Source of the DNA: Magnetospirillum sp.
Lineage (GTDB): Bacteria; Pseudomonadota; Alphaproteobacteria; Rhodospirillales; Magnetospirillaceae
Length of the DNA stretch: 64,000 bases
NCBI GenBank assembly: GCA_024707145.1
Contig: JANQAI010000011.1
Coordinates: 868,001 to 932,000, forward strand
Reading direction: 5' to 3'
Below are positions 35,201-49,911 of the stretch, piece by piece. Position 1 is the first letter of the stretch, and every line of letters starts with the position of its first letter. Below the pieces are notes generated by a model that did no database searches, had not been told where the DNA came from, and saw only the letters and a list, made by a program, of their open reading frames with translations. A program made the translations under genes and the position numbers.

Positions 35201-36370
35201 GTGACGATGACGTCGATCCATTTCCGCCGGCCGCTGATGGCGGCCTTCGCGCTTATCCTGTTGGGAGTGTCCGCCACCGCCCGTGCCGAGACCATCGACA
35301 CTTCGGCGCGCCAGGCGATCATCATCGACTACAAGACCGGCAGCGTCCTGCTTGAGAAGAATGCCGACGAGCTGATGGTGCCGTCGTCCATGACCAAGTT
35401 GATGACCGCCTATCTGGTCTTCGAGAAGCTGAAGGAAGGCAGTTGGAAGTTGTCCGATCAGCTTCCGGTGTCCGAGACCACCTGGAAGAAGCACGTGAAG
35501 TCCGGCGGCTCGCTGATGTTTCTGCCGGTCAACTCCACCGCCTCGGTGGACGACCTGATTCACGGCATGATCATCCAGTCGGGCAATGACGCCTGCTCGG
35601 TGCTGGCCGAGGCCTATGCCGGCAGCGAGGAATCCTTCGGCGATGAAATGACCCGGCGCGCCCGCCTGCTGGGCATGAAGAACACCAATTTCCGCAATGC
35701 CTCGGGCCTGCCGGAATCGGATCACCTGACCACCGCGCGCGACCTCTCCACCCTGGCGCGCCGTCTGATCAACGACTATCCGGAATACTTCCCCATCTAT
35801 TCGCAGCGGGAATTCGTGTTCAACGGCATCAAGCAGGGCAACCGCAACCCGCTGCTCTATGCCGTGTCGGGCGCCGACGGCCTGAAGACCGGCCACACCG
35901 AGGCCGCCGGCTACGGCCTGGTGGGCACCGTCAAGCGGGGCGACCGCCGTGTGATCATGGTCATCAACGGCATGAAGAGCATGAAGGAGCGCGCCGAGGA
36001 AAGCGCACGCCTGGTGGAATGGGCCTTCCGCGAGTTCGAGAACTATGCCCTGTTCAAGGCCGGCGACGTGGTGACCGATGCCGAGGTGTGGCTGGGCGAT
36101 GCCGCCACCGTGCCGCTGGTGGCTGGCGACAAGCTGGAAGCCACCATGCCGCGCAAGGCTCGCCGCGACATGAAGGTGACCGCCGTCTATGATGGCCCCA
36201 TCGCCGCGCCCATCAGGAAGGGCCAGCCGGTGGGCAAGCTGGTCATCGCCGCCCCGGGCATCAATACGGTAGAGCTGCCGCTGCTGGCCGGCGCCGACGT
36301 GGAAAAGCTGGGCTTCATGGGCCGCATGACCGCCGCGCTGAAGCACATTTTGTGGGGCTCCAAGGGCTAG
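35201..36370 (+). CDS. dacC: D-alanyl-D-alanine carboxypeptidase (class C low-mass PBP)
   Basis: A 389-residue S11 penicillin-binding protein that trims the terminal D-Ala of peptidoglycan stems. The signal peptide ends near ATARA (residue 28). Active-site motifs are SxxK in VPSSMTKLMTAY, SxN in IIQSGNDACSV and KTG in DGLKTGHTEAAGYG. The C-terminal beta-rich PBP5 domain (~residues 285-375) and a final amphipathic stretch (FMGRMTAALKHILWG) anchor it to the membrane. The start is GTG 35201, with ATG two codons later as an alternative. DacF would be an equally good name. Confidence 0.95.
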   Translation: MTMTSIHFRRPLMAAFALILLGVSATARAETIDTSARQAIIIDYKTGSVLLEKNADELMVPSSMTKLMTAYLVFEKLKEGSWKLSDQLPVSETTWKKHVKSGGSLMFLPVNSTASVDDLIHGMIIQSGNDACSVLAEAYAGSEESFGDEMTRRARLLGMKNTNFRNASGLPESDHLTTARDLSTLARRLINDYPEYFPIYSQREFVFNGIKQGNRNPLLYAVSGADGLKTGHTEAAGYGLVGTVKRGDRRVIMVINGMKSMKERAEESARLVEWAFREFENYALFKAGDVVTDAEVWLGDAATVPLVAGDKLEATMPRKARRDMKVTAVYDGPIAAPIRKGQPVGKLVIAAPGINTVELPLLAGADVEKLGFMGRMTAALKHILWGSKG

Positions 36371-36382
36371 AACGAGGACCGG

Positions 36383-37024
36383 ATGACGCGGGGGCAGTTC
36401 ATCACGTTCGAGGGCGGCGAGGGCGCCGGCAAATCGACCCAGCTCAAGCTGCTGGCCGAGGCGCTGGATCATGCCGGCATGGAGGTGGTGACTACCCGCG
36501 AACCGGGCGGTTCCAAGGGCGCGGAGACCATCCGCGCCCTTCTGGTGACCGGCGAGGTGGATCGCTGGGACGCCCAGACCGAGGCGCTGCTCCATACCGC
36601 CGCCCGCCGCGACCATCTGGCCAAGACGGTGTGGCCGGCGCTGGAGCGGGGCACCTGGGTGATCTGCGACCGCTTCGCCGATTCCACCCTGGCCTACCAG
36701 GGATACGGCCACGGCCTAGCCAAAGACTTCATCACCGGGCTGACTCGCCTTGCCATCGGCGATTTCGCCCCGGACCTGACCCTTATCCTCGACCTGCCGG
36801 TGGAGGAGGGGTTGAAGCGGGCCGGCGGACGGGGCGGCGCCGAGGATCGCTATGAGCGCATGGGCATGGCGTTCCACGAGCGGCTGCGCCAGGGATTCCT
36901 GGACATCGCCCGCCAGGATCCCGACCGCTGCGCCGTCATCGACGCCACCGCCGACGTGGATGCGGTGCATCAGGCCATCCTGAAGGTGGTCAAGGGGCGC
37001 CTGCTCGGTTTCTGCGTCCCATGA
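36383..37024 (+). CDS. tmk: Thymidylate kinase
   Basis: Phosphorylates dTMP to dTDP. 213 residues, with P-loop FEGGEGAGKSTQ (residues 8-19), the DR motif ICDRFADSTLAYQGYG and a LID region RAGGRGGAEDRYERMG. Located 12 bases after the carboxypeptidase gene and overlapping holB by four bases (ATGA), the standard tmk-holB pairing. Confidence 0.97.
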   Translation: MTRGQFITFEGGEGAGKSTQLKLLAEALDHAGMEVVTTREPGGSKGAETIRALLVTGEVDRWDAQTEALLHTAARRDHLAKTVWPALERGTWVICDRFADSTLAYQGYGHGLAKDFITGLTRLAIGDFAPDLTLILDLPVEEGLKRAGGRGGAEDRYERMGMAFHERLRQGFLDIARQDPDRCAVIDATADVDAVHQAILKVVKGRLLGFCVP

Positions 37025-38102
37025 CCGAAGCCCCCGATCCCCGCGACAACCCCGCGCTGGTCGGCCATGACGCGGCCGAGCGCGCCTTTCTGGATGCCTG
37101 GAATTCCGGCCGGCTGGCCCATGCCTGGTTATTGTCCGGGCCCAAGGGCATCGGCAAGGCCACCCTGGCCTATCGCATCGCCCGCTTCGTTCTGGCCGGC
37201 GGCGGCGAGGGGGTGGCCTGTTCGGCGGCGGGCCGGAAAGCCTGGAGCTGCGCCCCGACCATCCGGTGTTCCGCCGCGTCTCCGCCGGCGGCCATGCCGA
37301 CCTTAAGGTGGCCGAGCGCGGCTATGCCGACGACAAGAAGAGCAAGCTGCGCACCGAGATCGTCATCGACGACGTGCGCGGTATCGGCGGCTTCATGTCG
37401 CTGACCCCGGCCGAGGGCGGCTGGCGGGTGGTGATCATCGATGCCGCCGACGACATGAACCGCAACGCCGCCAACGCCGTGCTGAAGGTGCTGGAGGAGC
37501 CGCCGCGCAACGCGCTGATGCTGCTGCTGTCGCACAGCCCCGGCCGGCTGCTGCCCACTATCCGCTCGCGCTGCCGGCGGCTGGCGCTGAAGCCGCTGCC
37601 CGAGGACACGGTGACCCGCCTGCTGGCGGAGTACCGCCCCGACCTCGGCGGCGAGGACGTCACCGCGCTGGCGCGGCTGGGCGAGGGCAGCATCGGCAAG
37701 GCGCTGGGGTTGGCCGCCGAGGGCGGCCTCGACCTCTACCGCGAGGTCATCGGCCTGCTGTCGGCCCTGCCACGGCTGGACGTGCCGGCCCTGCACGCCT
37801 TCGCCGACCGGGTGGCGCGGCCGGATGCCGACGCCGCCTGGCGCACGGTCACCGAACTGCTGGGCTGGTGGCTGGCCCGCCTGGTCCGCGCCGGCGGGCG
37901 CGAGGGCAGGGGGATGAGCGAGGTGGTGGCGGGTGAGGGCGCGCTGATGGGCCGCCTGCTGGCCGCCGCCGACCTTGAACGCTGGCTTGAGGTGTGGGAA
38001 AAGGTCACCGCCCTTTTCGCCCGCACCGATGCGGTCAACCTGGACCGCAAGCAGGCCATGCTGACGGCCCTTCTGGCCGTGGAGCGCCTGGCGCGGGCTT
38101 GA
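37021..38102 (+). CDS. holB: DNA polymerase III delta' subunit (one frame break)
   Basis: The clamp-loader delta' subunit, reconstructed at ~360 residues. The N-terminal AAA+ part reads HAWLLSGPKGIGKATLAYRIARF. The frame breaks at G5 37209-37213; adding one G gives GGGEGGGLFGGGPESLELRPDHPVFRRVS and continues to DADDM-type Walker B (WRVVIIDAADDMNRNAANAVLKVLEEPP) and the sensor TIRSRCRRLALKPL. holB is normally essential, so a true null is unlikely and a base-call error is the best reading. Confidence 0.93.
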
Positions 38103-38152
38103 CAGCCGCGGCGCGAGCCGACAGCTCTCAGAAGAAGTCGAAGGAGAGGACC

Positions 38153-39706
38153 ATGAGCGGGGCGAAGACCTTTTACGTCACCACGCCGATCTACTACGTC
38201 AACGACAAGCCCCATATCGGTCACGCCTACACCACGCTGGCCTGCGACGTGCTGGCCCGTTTCAAGCGGTTGGACGGCTTCGACGTCAAGTTCCTGACCG
38301 GTACCGACGAGCACGGCCAGAAGGTGGAGAAGTCGGCCGAAACCTTCGGCATGACCCCGCAGGCCCTGGCCGACATGAATTCGGCCAATTTCCGCGACCT
38401 CGCTGCCCGCCTCGAGTGCTCGAACGACGATTTCATCCGCACCACCGAGCCGCGCCATATCGCCGCCACCCAGCATCTGTGGAACAAGCTGGTGGAGGCC
38501 GGCGACATCTATTTGGCCCATTACGAGGGTTGGTATTCGGTGCGCGACGAGGCCTTCTACGGCGAGGGCGAACTGGTCTCGGGCCCGAACGGTGCCAAGT
38601 TGGCGCCCACCGGCGCCCCGGTGGAATGGGTCAAGGAGCCCAGCTACTTCTTCCGCCTGTCCGCCTGGCAGGACCGCCTGCTGGCCTATTACGACGCCAA
38701 TCCCGACTGCATCGCCCCCCAGTCGCGCCGCAACGAGGTGATCAGTTTCGTCAAGGGCGGGCTGCAGGACCTGTCGGTGTCGCGCACCAGCTTCAAATGG
38801 GGCATTCCGGTGCCGGGCGACGACGCCCATGTCATGTATGTCTGGCTGGACGCGCTCACCAACTACATCACGGCGGTGGGCTATCCCGACCAGACGGGCG
38901 AGTACGCCAAGTATTGGCCGGCGGACCTGCACATGGTGGGCAAGGACATCCTGCGTTTCCACACCGTCTATTGGCCGGCTTTCCTGATGGCCGCTGGCCT
39001 GCAGCCGCCCAAGCGGGTGTTCGCCCATGGCTGGTGGACCAACGAGGGGCAGAAGATCTCCAAGTCGCTGGGCAACGTCATCGATCCCATCCAGCTGATC
39101 GAGCGCTACGGCCTGGACCAGGTGCGCTATTTCCTGCTGCGCGAGGTTCCCTTCGGCAATGACGGCGATTTCAGCCATCGCGCCATGGTCACCCGCATGA
39201 ACTCGGAACTGGCCAACGATTACGGCAACTTGGCTCAGCGCGTGCTGTCCATGGTGGGCAAGAATTGTGGCAACGCGGTGCCCCAGCACGGCGACTTCAG
39301 CGCCGACGACCACGAGATGCTGGATGCCGCCCACGGCCTGCTAGCCAAGGTGCGCGATGCCATCGACCGTCAGTTGTTCCATGAGGCGCTGGAAACCATC
39401 TGGGTGGTCATCCGCGCCGCCAACGGCTACGTGGACCGGCAGGCGCCCTGGGCGCTGAAGAAGACCGATCCCACCCGCATGGGCACCGTATTGTGGGTTC
39501 TGGCCGAGACGGTGCGCAACCTGGCGCTGCTGACCCAGCCGTTCATGCCCGATGCGTCGGCCAAGCTGCTGGATCAGCTGGCCGTTTCGGACGAGCAACG
39601 AAGCTTCGCCTTCGCCGGTTCGCACCATGCCCTCAAGCCCAGCACCGCGCTGCCTGCGCCCCAGGGGGTGTTCCCACGCTTCGTGGACGAGGAGGCCGCT
39701 TCCTGA
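38153..39706 (+). CDS. metG: Methionyl-tRNA synthetase
   Basis: Charges tRNA-Met. 517 residues from ATG 38153 (AAGGAGAGGACC upstream). HIGH-class signature KPHIGHAYT at residues 19-27 and KMSKS-class EGQKISKSLGN near residue 300. The connective peptide (about 120-160) has no zinc-binding cysteines, and there is no C-terminal tRNA-binding extension, the short alphaproteobacterial form. The anticodon-binding domain fills 370-517. Stop and tatD start overlap (TGATG). Confidence 0.97.
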   Translation: MSGAKTFYVTTPIYYVNDKPHIGHAYTTLACDVLARFKRLDGFDVKFLTGTDEHGQKVEKSAETFGMTPQALADMNSANFRDLAARLECSNDDFIRTTEPRHIAATQHLWNKLVEAGDIYLAHYEGWYSVRDEAFYGEGELVSGPNGAKLAPTGAPVEWVKEPSYFFRLSAWQDRLLAYYDANPDCIAPQSRRNEVISFVKGGLQDLSVSRTSFKWGIPVPGDDAHVMYVWLDALTNYITAVGYPDQTGEYAKYWPADLHMVGKDILRFHTVYWPAFLMAAGLQPPKRVFAHGWWTNEGQKISKSLGNVIDPIQLIERYGLDQVRYFLLREVPFGNDGDFSHRAMVTRMNSELANDYGNLAQRVLSMVGKNCGNAVPQHGDFSADDHEMLDAAHGLLAKVRDAIDRQLFHEALETIWVVIRAANGYVDRQAPWALKKTDPTRMGTVLWVLAETVRNLALLTQPFMPDASAKLLDQLAVSDEQRSFAFAGSHHALKPSTALPAPQGVFPRFVDEEAAS

Positions 39707-40482
39707 TGCTGGTGGACAGCCACTGCCATCTGGATTTTCCCGATTTCGCCGACGAGCTGGATCAGGTCGTCCAGCGCGGCCGCGACAACGGCATCGGGCT
39801 GTTCCTCACCATCAACACCCACCTGACCCGGTTCGAGCGGGTGTTGGCGGTGGCGGAACGGTTTTCCGACGTCTACTGCACCGTCGGCGTCCATCCCCAC
39901 GAGGCCGGCAGCGAGCCGATGGCGGAGACGGATCGGCTGCTGGAGCTGGCGCGCCATCCCAAGGTGGTCGGTTTCGGCGAGACCGGCCTCGACTATTACT
40001 ACGACAAGAGCCCGCGCGAGCGGCAGCGGGAGTCCTTCCGCGCCCATGTCGCCGCCGCCCGCATCGCCGACCTGCCGGTGATCGTCCATACCCGCGACGC
40101 CGATGACCACACCATCGCCATCCTGGCCGAGGAAATGGGGAAGGGGGCCTTCCCAGGTCTCATCCATTGCTTCAGCTCCAGCGCAGAACTGGCGGAAAAG
40201 GCTGTTGAAATGGGGCTATACATCTCCATTTCCGGCATCGTCACTTTCAAGAAGGCGGAGGCCCTGCAGGACGCTGTCAGGACCATCCCGCTGGACCGCC
40301 TGCTGGTGGAAACCGACTGCCCCTACCTGGCGCCCATTCCGTTCCGCGGCAAGCGCAACGAACCCGCCTACGTCACCCATACGGCGGCCAAGGTGGCCGA
40401 ACTCAAGGGCGTTTCATCGGCGGAACTGGCCGAGGCGACCACCGCCAACTTCCACCGCCTGTTCACCAAGGTGCCGCCATGA
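39706..40482 (+). CDS. tatD: TatD family metal-dependent DNase
   Basis: A 258-residue TIM-barrel hydrolase. Metal ligands: MLVDSHCHLDF (HxH), GFGETGLDYYYDKSP (Glu), PVIVHTRDADD (His), GLIHCFSSSAELAEK (His) and VETDCPYLAPIPFRGKRNEP (Asp). TatD/YcfH proteins are 3'-5' DNases. Coupled by overlap to metG before it and to the MBL gene after it (ATGA), as in many bacteria. Confidence 0.95.
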   Translation: MLVDSHCHLDFPDFADELDQVVQRGRDNGIGLFLTINTHLTRFERVLAVAERFSDVYCTVGVHPHEAGSEPMAETDRLLELARHPKVVGFGETGLDYYYDKSPRERQRESFRAHVAAARIADLPVIVHTRDADDHTIAILAEEMGKGAFPGLIHCFSSSAELAEKAVEMGLYISISGIVTFKKAEALQDAVRTIPLDRLLVETDCPYLAPIPFRGKRNEPAYVTHTAAKVAELKGVSSAELAEATTANFHRLFTKVPP

Positions 40483-41243
40483 AGGTGACCATCCTGGGCA
40501 GTGGCGCGGCCGGCGGGGTCCCCAGCATTTCGCGTGGCTGGGGCGCCTGCGACCCGACCAATCCCAGGAACCGGCGCCGCCGCCCCTCGATCCTGGTGGA
40601 GAAGGGGGCGACCCGCCTGCTGGTGGACACCGGGCCCGATTGCCGCGAACAGCTGATCGATGCCGACATCCGCCACCTGGACGGCGTTCTTTATACCCAC
40701 GAGCATGCCGACCATCTGCACGGCATCGACGACCTGCGAGAGGTCAACCGCGCCATGCGGGCGCCGCTGCCCATTTTCGCCGCACCCGAGGTGATCGCCA
40801 GCATCCGGCAGCGTTTTCCCTATGTCATGGGCAGCGTCGAGGAAGGGCAGAGCATCTACAAGCCCATGCTGGATGCCCACGAGATTACCGGCCCGTTCGC
40901 CGTGGGCGAGCTTTCCGTGTTGCCCTACGACCAGGATCACGGCTTCTGCCACACGCTGGGCTTCCGCTTCGGCGATTTCGCTTATTCCACCGACGTGGTG
41001 GAATTGCCCGAGGCCTCCTTCGAGGCCCTTGCCGGTGTGCGCACCTGGGTGGTCGGCTGCCTGACCTTCGACCCTCATCCCACTCATGCCCACCTGGACA
41101 AGGTGCTGGCCTGGGTCGACCGGCTCAAGCCGGAGCGCGCCTACCTGACCCACATGACGCCCTCCCTGGACTACGACTCCCTGGTGAGCAGGCTGCCGGC
41201 CCACGTGGCGCCGGCCTATGACGGCTTGGTGCTGTCGGTCTAA
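40479..41243 (+). CDS. PhnP-like metallo-beta-lactamase fold hydrolase
   Basis: A 254-residue MBL-fold enzyme. Metal-site motif THEHADHLHGIDD, then YDQDHGFCHTLGFRFGDFAYSTDV (His/Asp) and C-terminal AYLTHMTPSLDYD. The N-terminus KVTILGSGAAGGVPSISRGWGACDPTNPRNRRRRPS is typical of the PhnP/cyclic-phosphodiesterase group that follows tatD in alphaproteobacteria. Likely a phosphodiesterase; the substrate is unknown. Confidence 0.88.
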   Translation: MKVTILGSGAAGGVPSISRGWGACDPTNPRNRRRRPSILVEKGATRLLVDTGPDCREQLIDADIRHLDGVLYTHEHADHLHGIDDLREVNRAMRAPLPIFAAPEVIASIRQRFPYVMGSVEEGQSIYKPMLDAHEITGPFAVGELSVLPYDQDHGFCHTLGFRFGDFAYSTDVVELPEASFEALAGVRTWVVGCLTFDPHPTHAHLDKVLAWVDRLKPERAYLTHMTPSLDYDSLVSRLPAHVAPAYDGLVLSV

Positions 41244-41448
41244 TGCTTTCCCGCCAACGCGACTGACGCCGTCGCGGGTCGATCTCGGCTCGGGGCGCTC
41301 GCCCAGTCATGCCCTGCGGCGAAGCTCTCTATCGTGGAACCCTTTCGCGATCAGGAGGCAATTCCGCCTGTTGGCTTGAACCCACCAGTCTAACTCATCC
41401 AGCATACTGCGATCAGAAACATGATGATAACCATCGTGGGGTCGCTCA

Positions 41449-41829
41449 ATGAGAAATGACGGGTGGTCAGTATTGGTCGTGGACGACGAGCCTATGGTGG
41501 CCCTTGCCCTGTCGTTCCTGCTGGAGGATTTGGGCTTCCGGTCGTGCACCGCAGCCTCGGGGCCGGAAGCCATCGCCGCGGCGCGGCGTGCTGAGAAGAC
41601 GGTCGCGGTAGTCGACCTCAATCTCGGCGGTGGCATGGACGGTATTGCGACTGCCGCTGAGCTGCGCCAATCGTTCGGCATCCCGTGCATCCTTGCCAGC
41701 GGTGCGGTCACCGACGACATCGAGGCGCATGCCTCGGCTGCGGGAGCGACCCTTGTGCTGCAGAAGCCGTTCAAGGCGGAAACCCTGAAGGCGGCGTTGG
41801 ACGAGGCCATTACAGTGAGAGGTCAATGA
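41449..41829 (+). CDS. Stand-alone response regulator receiver
   Basis: A 126-residue single-domain receiver with all key residues: acidic pair VVDDEP (12-13), phospho-acceptor in VAVVDLNLGG (Asp56), switch residue ILASGA and Lys in LVLQKPFK. No output domain. Its stop overlaps the start of the following hybrid kinase (ATGA), so the two should be made together and exchange phosphate. The 205 bases before it (41244-41448) show no gene. Confidence 0.92.
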   Translation: MRNDGWSVLVVDDEPMVALALSFLLEDLGFRSCTAASGPEAIAAARRAEKTVAVVDLNLGGGMDGIATAAELRQSFGIPCILASGAVTDDIEAHASAAGATLVLQKPFKAETLKAALDEAITVRGQ

Positions 41830-43379
41830 CATCGACTGACGGTGCAGATGCGGTTCTTATTGTTGACGACAACCCTTCGACGTTGATTTCGCTTGAAGCG
41901 GCCCTGGCGCCGCTGAACACCACGCTTGTCTTGGCAGCGACCGGCAACGAGGCCCTGAAGCATCTGCTGCAGCGGCAGTTCGCCGTCGTCCTGCTCGACG
42001 TGAACCTCCCGGACATGGATGGGTTCACGGTGGCCCGGCTGATGTACGATCTGGAGCGGACGCGCGGCACCCCGGTGATCTTCCTCACCGCTGGGAATGC
42101 CGACGAGGCGCGGGGTTATCAACTGGGTGCCGTCGATTACGTCACCAAACCGGTGTCCTCCTTCATCATCCGTTCCAAGGTCGCCGTATTTGTGGAATTG
42201 GCGAGACGGACGCGCCGCCTGATCCAACTGGAGGAGCATGTCGCCCGCGTCGAGCGGCTGGAAGCCTTGGGACGTCTGACCGGACGGATTGCCCACGACT
42301 TCAACAACATGCTGGGCGCCATCGTCGGCAGCCTGGATTCGTTAAGTCGGTTGCTTACCCCGGGCAGCCGCGAAGGGCAGCGTGCGGCGGTCGCTCTTGA
42401 GGGGGCCTTGGCCTGTTCGCAACTGGTGAAGCAACTGCTGACCTTCGCGCGGGTGCAGAGCGGCGGGACAACCCTGATCTGCCTGGGGGCAAAGCTGGAC
42501 GCCATTGGGGAATTGATCAAACGGTCCGCCGGCCCGGGTGTAGAGGTCAAAATTCTTGCCCCGCAGGACAGTTGGCCGGTATGCGTCGATCCATCGCAGT
42601 TCAACATGGCGATTCTCAACCTCACCACCAATGCTCGCGACGCCATGCCCGAGGGAGGGGAACTGGCAATCGCGGTGGAAAACCAGCAGGTGGCCGAGAC
42701 GATGCTGCCCCAGGGGATCCAGCCCGGTGAATACGTGGTGGTGACGGTCAGCGACACCGGTCAGGGCATGGCCCCGGAAGTGGCCAAACACGCCATGGAG
42801 CCGTTCTTCACCACCAAGGCCGAAGGCAAAGGCACGGGCCTGGGCTTGAGTTCGGTCCACGCCTTCGTGGCCCAGGCCGGCGGCCATGCCGAGATGATGA
42901 GCCAGCAGGATGTCGGGACCACGGTCCGGCTGTGGTTCCCTCGTGGCCGGGGCAGCCTTGCCGCCCACACCCCTTCGCCACCCGATCGGGACGAAAAAGC
43001 CCATGGCGAAACCCTGCTGGTTGTCGATGACGAACCACTGGTCCTGACGGTGGCCGCCAGTACGCTGCGTGACCTCGGCTACAACGTGGTCGAAGCGGGC
43101 AGCGGCGGGGAGGCGCTCGACCGTCTGGCAGAGCATGGACATATCGACCTGCTGTTCACCGACATCGTCATGCCGGGAGGGATGAATGGCTGGCAACTCG
43201 CGGCAGAGGCCGTTCGCCGGCATCCTGACCTGAAAATCCTCTACACCTCCGGTTTTGCGCCCTCCATTGATCGCGATGAAGCGGTGGCCAGTCTCGGCCG
43301 CCTGCTGGAAAAGCCGTATCGCCATCAGCAGCTTGCCGAAGCCGTCCGTCTTTCCTTGGAGACCGTGCCGACACCGTAG
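41826..43379 (+). CDS. Hybrid sensor kinase, REC-HisKA-HATPase-REC
   Basis: A 517-residue soluble kinase with receivers at both ends. REC1: [25 protein letters not shown] (Asp ~58), DYVTKPVS. The H-box [20 protein letters not shown] carries the phospho-His. ATPase motifs are [18 protein letters not shown] (N-box), [12 protein letters not shown] (G1) and [12 protein letters not shown] (G2). REC2: [37 protein letters not shown]. No membrane segment or PAS domain, so the N-terminal receiver may be the input. Coupled to the lone receiver; 33 bases upstream of the poly-HAMP kinase. Confidence 0.93.
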   Translation: MTSTDGADAVLIVDDNPSTLISLEAALAPLNTTLVLAATGNEALKHLLQRQFAVVLLDVNLPDMDGFTVARLMYDLERTRGTPVIFLTAGNADEARGYQLGAVDYVTKPVSSFIIRSKVAVFVELARRTRRLIQLEEHVARVERLEALGRLTGRIAHDFNNMLGAIVGSLDSLSRLLTPGSREGQRAAVALEGALACSQLVKQLLTFARVQSGGTTLICLGAKLDAIGELIKRSAGPGVEVKILAPQDSWPVCVDPSQFNMAILNLTTNARDAMPEGGELAIAVENQQVAETMLPQGIQPGEYVVVTVSDTGQGMAPEVAKHAMEPFFTTKAEGKGTGLGLSSVHAFVAQAGGHAEMMSQQDVGTTVRLWFPRGRGSLAAHTPSPPDRDEKAHGETLLVVDDEPLVLTVAASTLRDLGYNVVEAGSGGEALDRLAEHGHIDLLFTDIVMPGGMNGWQLAAEAVRRHPDLKILYTSGFAPSIDRDEAVASLGRLLEKPYRHQQLAEAVRLSLETVPTP

Positions 43380-43412
43380 GCTCCTCTTGATTCGGACTTC
43401 CGGAGGGTACCC

Positions 43413-48263
<4,851 letters not shown>

Positions 48264-48477
48264 GACCGGAAAGCTCCTCAAACCGCTCCACAGCACACTT
48301 CTATCCCTTTGGGGGTTGCGGTGCTGCCAGCGGGGACTTAAAAAGTGGAAGGTTTCTGCCGGTTTCGTGAGGTTTGGCATGCCCCATAATATGCATTATG
48401 CGACAAATATGCGTGGAAAACAGCCCGCCCTCTAACCGCGTCAGGCACTGCCACATCCCCTCCCTGGAGGCTTTCCG

Positions 48478-49278
48478 TTGCGTCCTATCGATCGTTTGCT
48501 GGAGATCATGGCCACCCTGCGCGATCCCCGGCGCGGTTGCGCCTGGGACCGTGAGCAGACCTTTGCTACCATCGCCCCCTATACCATCGAGGAAGCCTAC
48601 GAGGTGGCCGACGCCATAGACCACGGCGACATGGCGGCCCTGAAGGATGAACTGGGCGACCTGCTCTTCCAGGTGGTTTTCCATGCTCAGATGGCTAAGG
48701 ATGGAGACGCCTTCACCTTCGACGACGTGGCCACCGCCATTGCCGACAAGATGGTGCGCCGCCATCCCCACGTCTTCGGCGACGCCGCCGTCCGCGATGC
48801 CGAGACCCAGACCGTCGCCTGGGAGGCCACCAAGGCCGAGGAGCGCGCCGCCAAGGGCCATGACAGCGTTCTCGACGGCGTGGCCCGCGCGCTGCCGCCC
48901 ATGACCCGGGCGCTGAAGCTGCAGAACCGGGCCGCGCGGGTTGGTTTCGACTGGCCGCAGGCGGCCGACGTCCTTGCCAAGATCGCCGAGGAAGCGGCTG
49001 AAATAAAATACGAAATCGATGTCGCCGCACCCCACGAGCGGCTTGAGGACGAGATGGGCGACATTCTCTTCGCTTGCGTCAACCTCGCCCGCAAGCTCAA
49101 AATCGACCCCGAGCGCGCGCTCAAGCGCGCCAATGCCAAGTTCGACCGCCGCTTCCGCCATGTGGAGGCCGGGCTACGGGCCGATGGCCGGCGACCGGAA
49201 GACGCCACGCTGGACGAGATGGAAGCATTGTGGGTGGACGCCAAAACCATCGAGCGCAAGGGGGAAGCCGGACAATGA
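48478..49278 (+). CDS. mazG: Nucleoside triphosphate pyrophosphohydrolase MazG
   Basis: A 266-residue tandem-domain MazG that hydrolyses NTPs to NMP and PPi. The first domain has CAWDREQTFATIAPYTIEEAYEVADAI and LKDELGDLLFQVVFHAQMA (ExxE...EExxD metal site). The second has KIAEEAAEIKYEI and LEDEMGDILFACVNLARKL. The length equals that of E. coli MazG. The start is TTG 48478 behind GGAGG. The 214 bases before it (48264-48477) show no gene; TTGGCA 48374-48379 and TATGCG 48397-48402, 17 apart, are a weak promoter candidate. Confidence 0.95.
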   Translation: MRPIDRLLEIMATLRDPRRGCAWDREQTFATIAPYTIEEAYEVADAIDHGDMAALKDELGDLLFQVVFHAQMAKDGDAFTFDDVATAIADKMVRRHPHVFGDAAVRDAETQTVAWEATKAEERAAKGHDSVLDGVARALPPMTRALKLQNRAARVGFDWPQAADVLAKIAEEAAEIKYEIDVAAPHERLEDEMGDILFACVNLARKLKIDPERALKRANAKFDRRFRHVEAGLRADGRRPEDATLDEMEALWVDAKTIERKGEAGQ

Positions 49279-49901
49279 CCAGGGTTCTGTTCCCGAGGAT
49301 GGCGGCGGTTTGCGCCCTCGCCCTCACCCTGGCCTCATGCTACATCCCCGACGGCTTCCACAGCGAATTGCGGCTGTCCCGCTACGGCGACTGGGCGCTG
49401 TCCTTCGACGGCGACCTCATCTACGCGCCCATCCTGCACGACTACGCCGAGGGCAAGATCACCCCCGAGAACGAGGATGAGCGCAATCAGAATATCTACA
49501 AGGACTTGGTGCGCGATCCTGCCATCAAGGATCTGAAGAGGGCCGGCAAGGGCCGCTTCCACGTCAAGTACGAGCGCATGGGCCGATTGGGCAAGGTCCA
49601 GCTGACCGCCCTCCTCCGCCGCGATGCCCGCCTGATCGGGCTGAAGTCGGCCGAGGACGGCACCATCGCCATCGCCGCCAACGGGGTGAAGCCGTCGGAC
49701 GCCCAGCGCATGGCCGAACTGGGCATTTCCATGCGAGGCGAGTTCCGCATCACCACCGACGGCAACGTGCTGCGCCACAATGCCAGCGAGGTCCGCCCCT
49801 TCGGCCAGTACAAGGTCTATATCTGGAAGATCGAGAACGCCTTCTCGCCCCCGCCCATGCTGGTGATGCAGCGGGAAGCCGATCCGCAACGCCCCCTGTA
49901 G
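49275..49901 (+). CDS. Hypothetical lipoprotein
   Basis: A 208-residue protein with a lipobox (LALTLASC, Cys ~22). The mature part begins YIPDGFHSELRLSRYGDWALSFDGDLIYAPI, followed by charged helical and beta segments (KGRFHVKYERMGRLGKVQL, LGISMRGEFRITTDGNVLRHN). Family not recognised. ATG 49275 overlaps the mazG stop (ATGA), so it is co-translated with mazG. Confidence 0.75.
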   Translation: MTRVLFPRMAAVCALALTLASCYIPDGFHSELRLSRYGDWALSFDGDLIYAPILHDYAEGKITPENEDERNQNIYKDLVRDPAIKDLKRAGKGRFHVKYERMGRLGKVQLTALLRRDARLIGLKSAEDGTIAIAANGVKPSDAQRMAELGISMRGEFRITTDGNVLRHNASEVRPFGQYKVYIWKIENAFSPPPMLVMQREADPQRPL

Positions 49902-49911
49902 GAGTACGAAC

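Noticed and set aside
41253..41290. Possible terminator after the MBL gene (CGCGAC...GTCGCG)
   Set aside because: Short stem, long loop and no U-tract; too weak to call.
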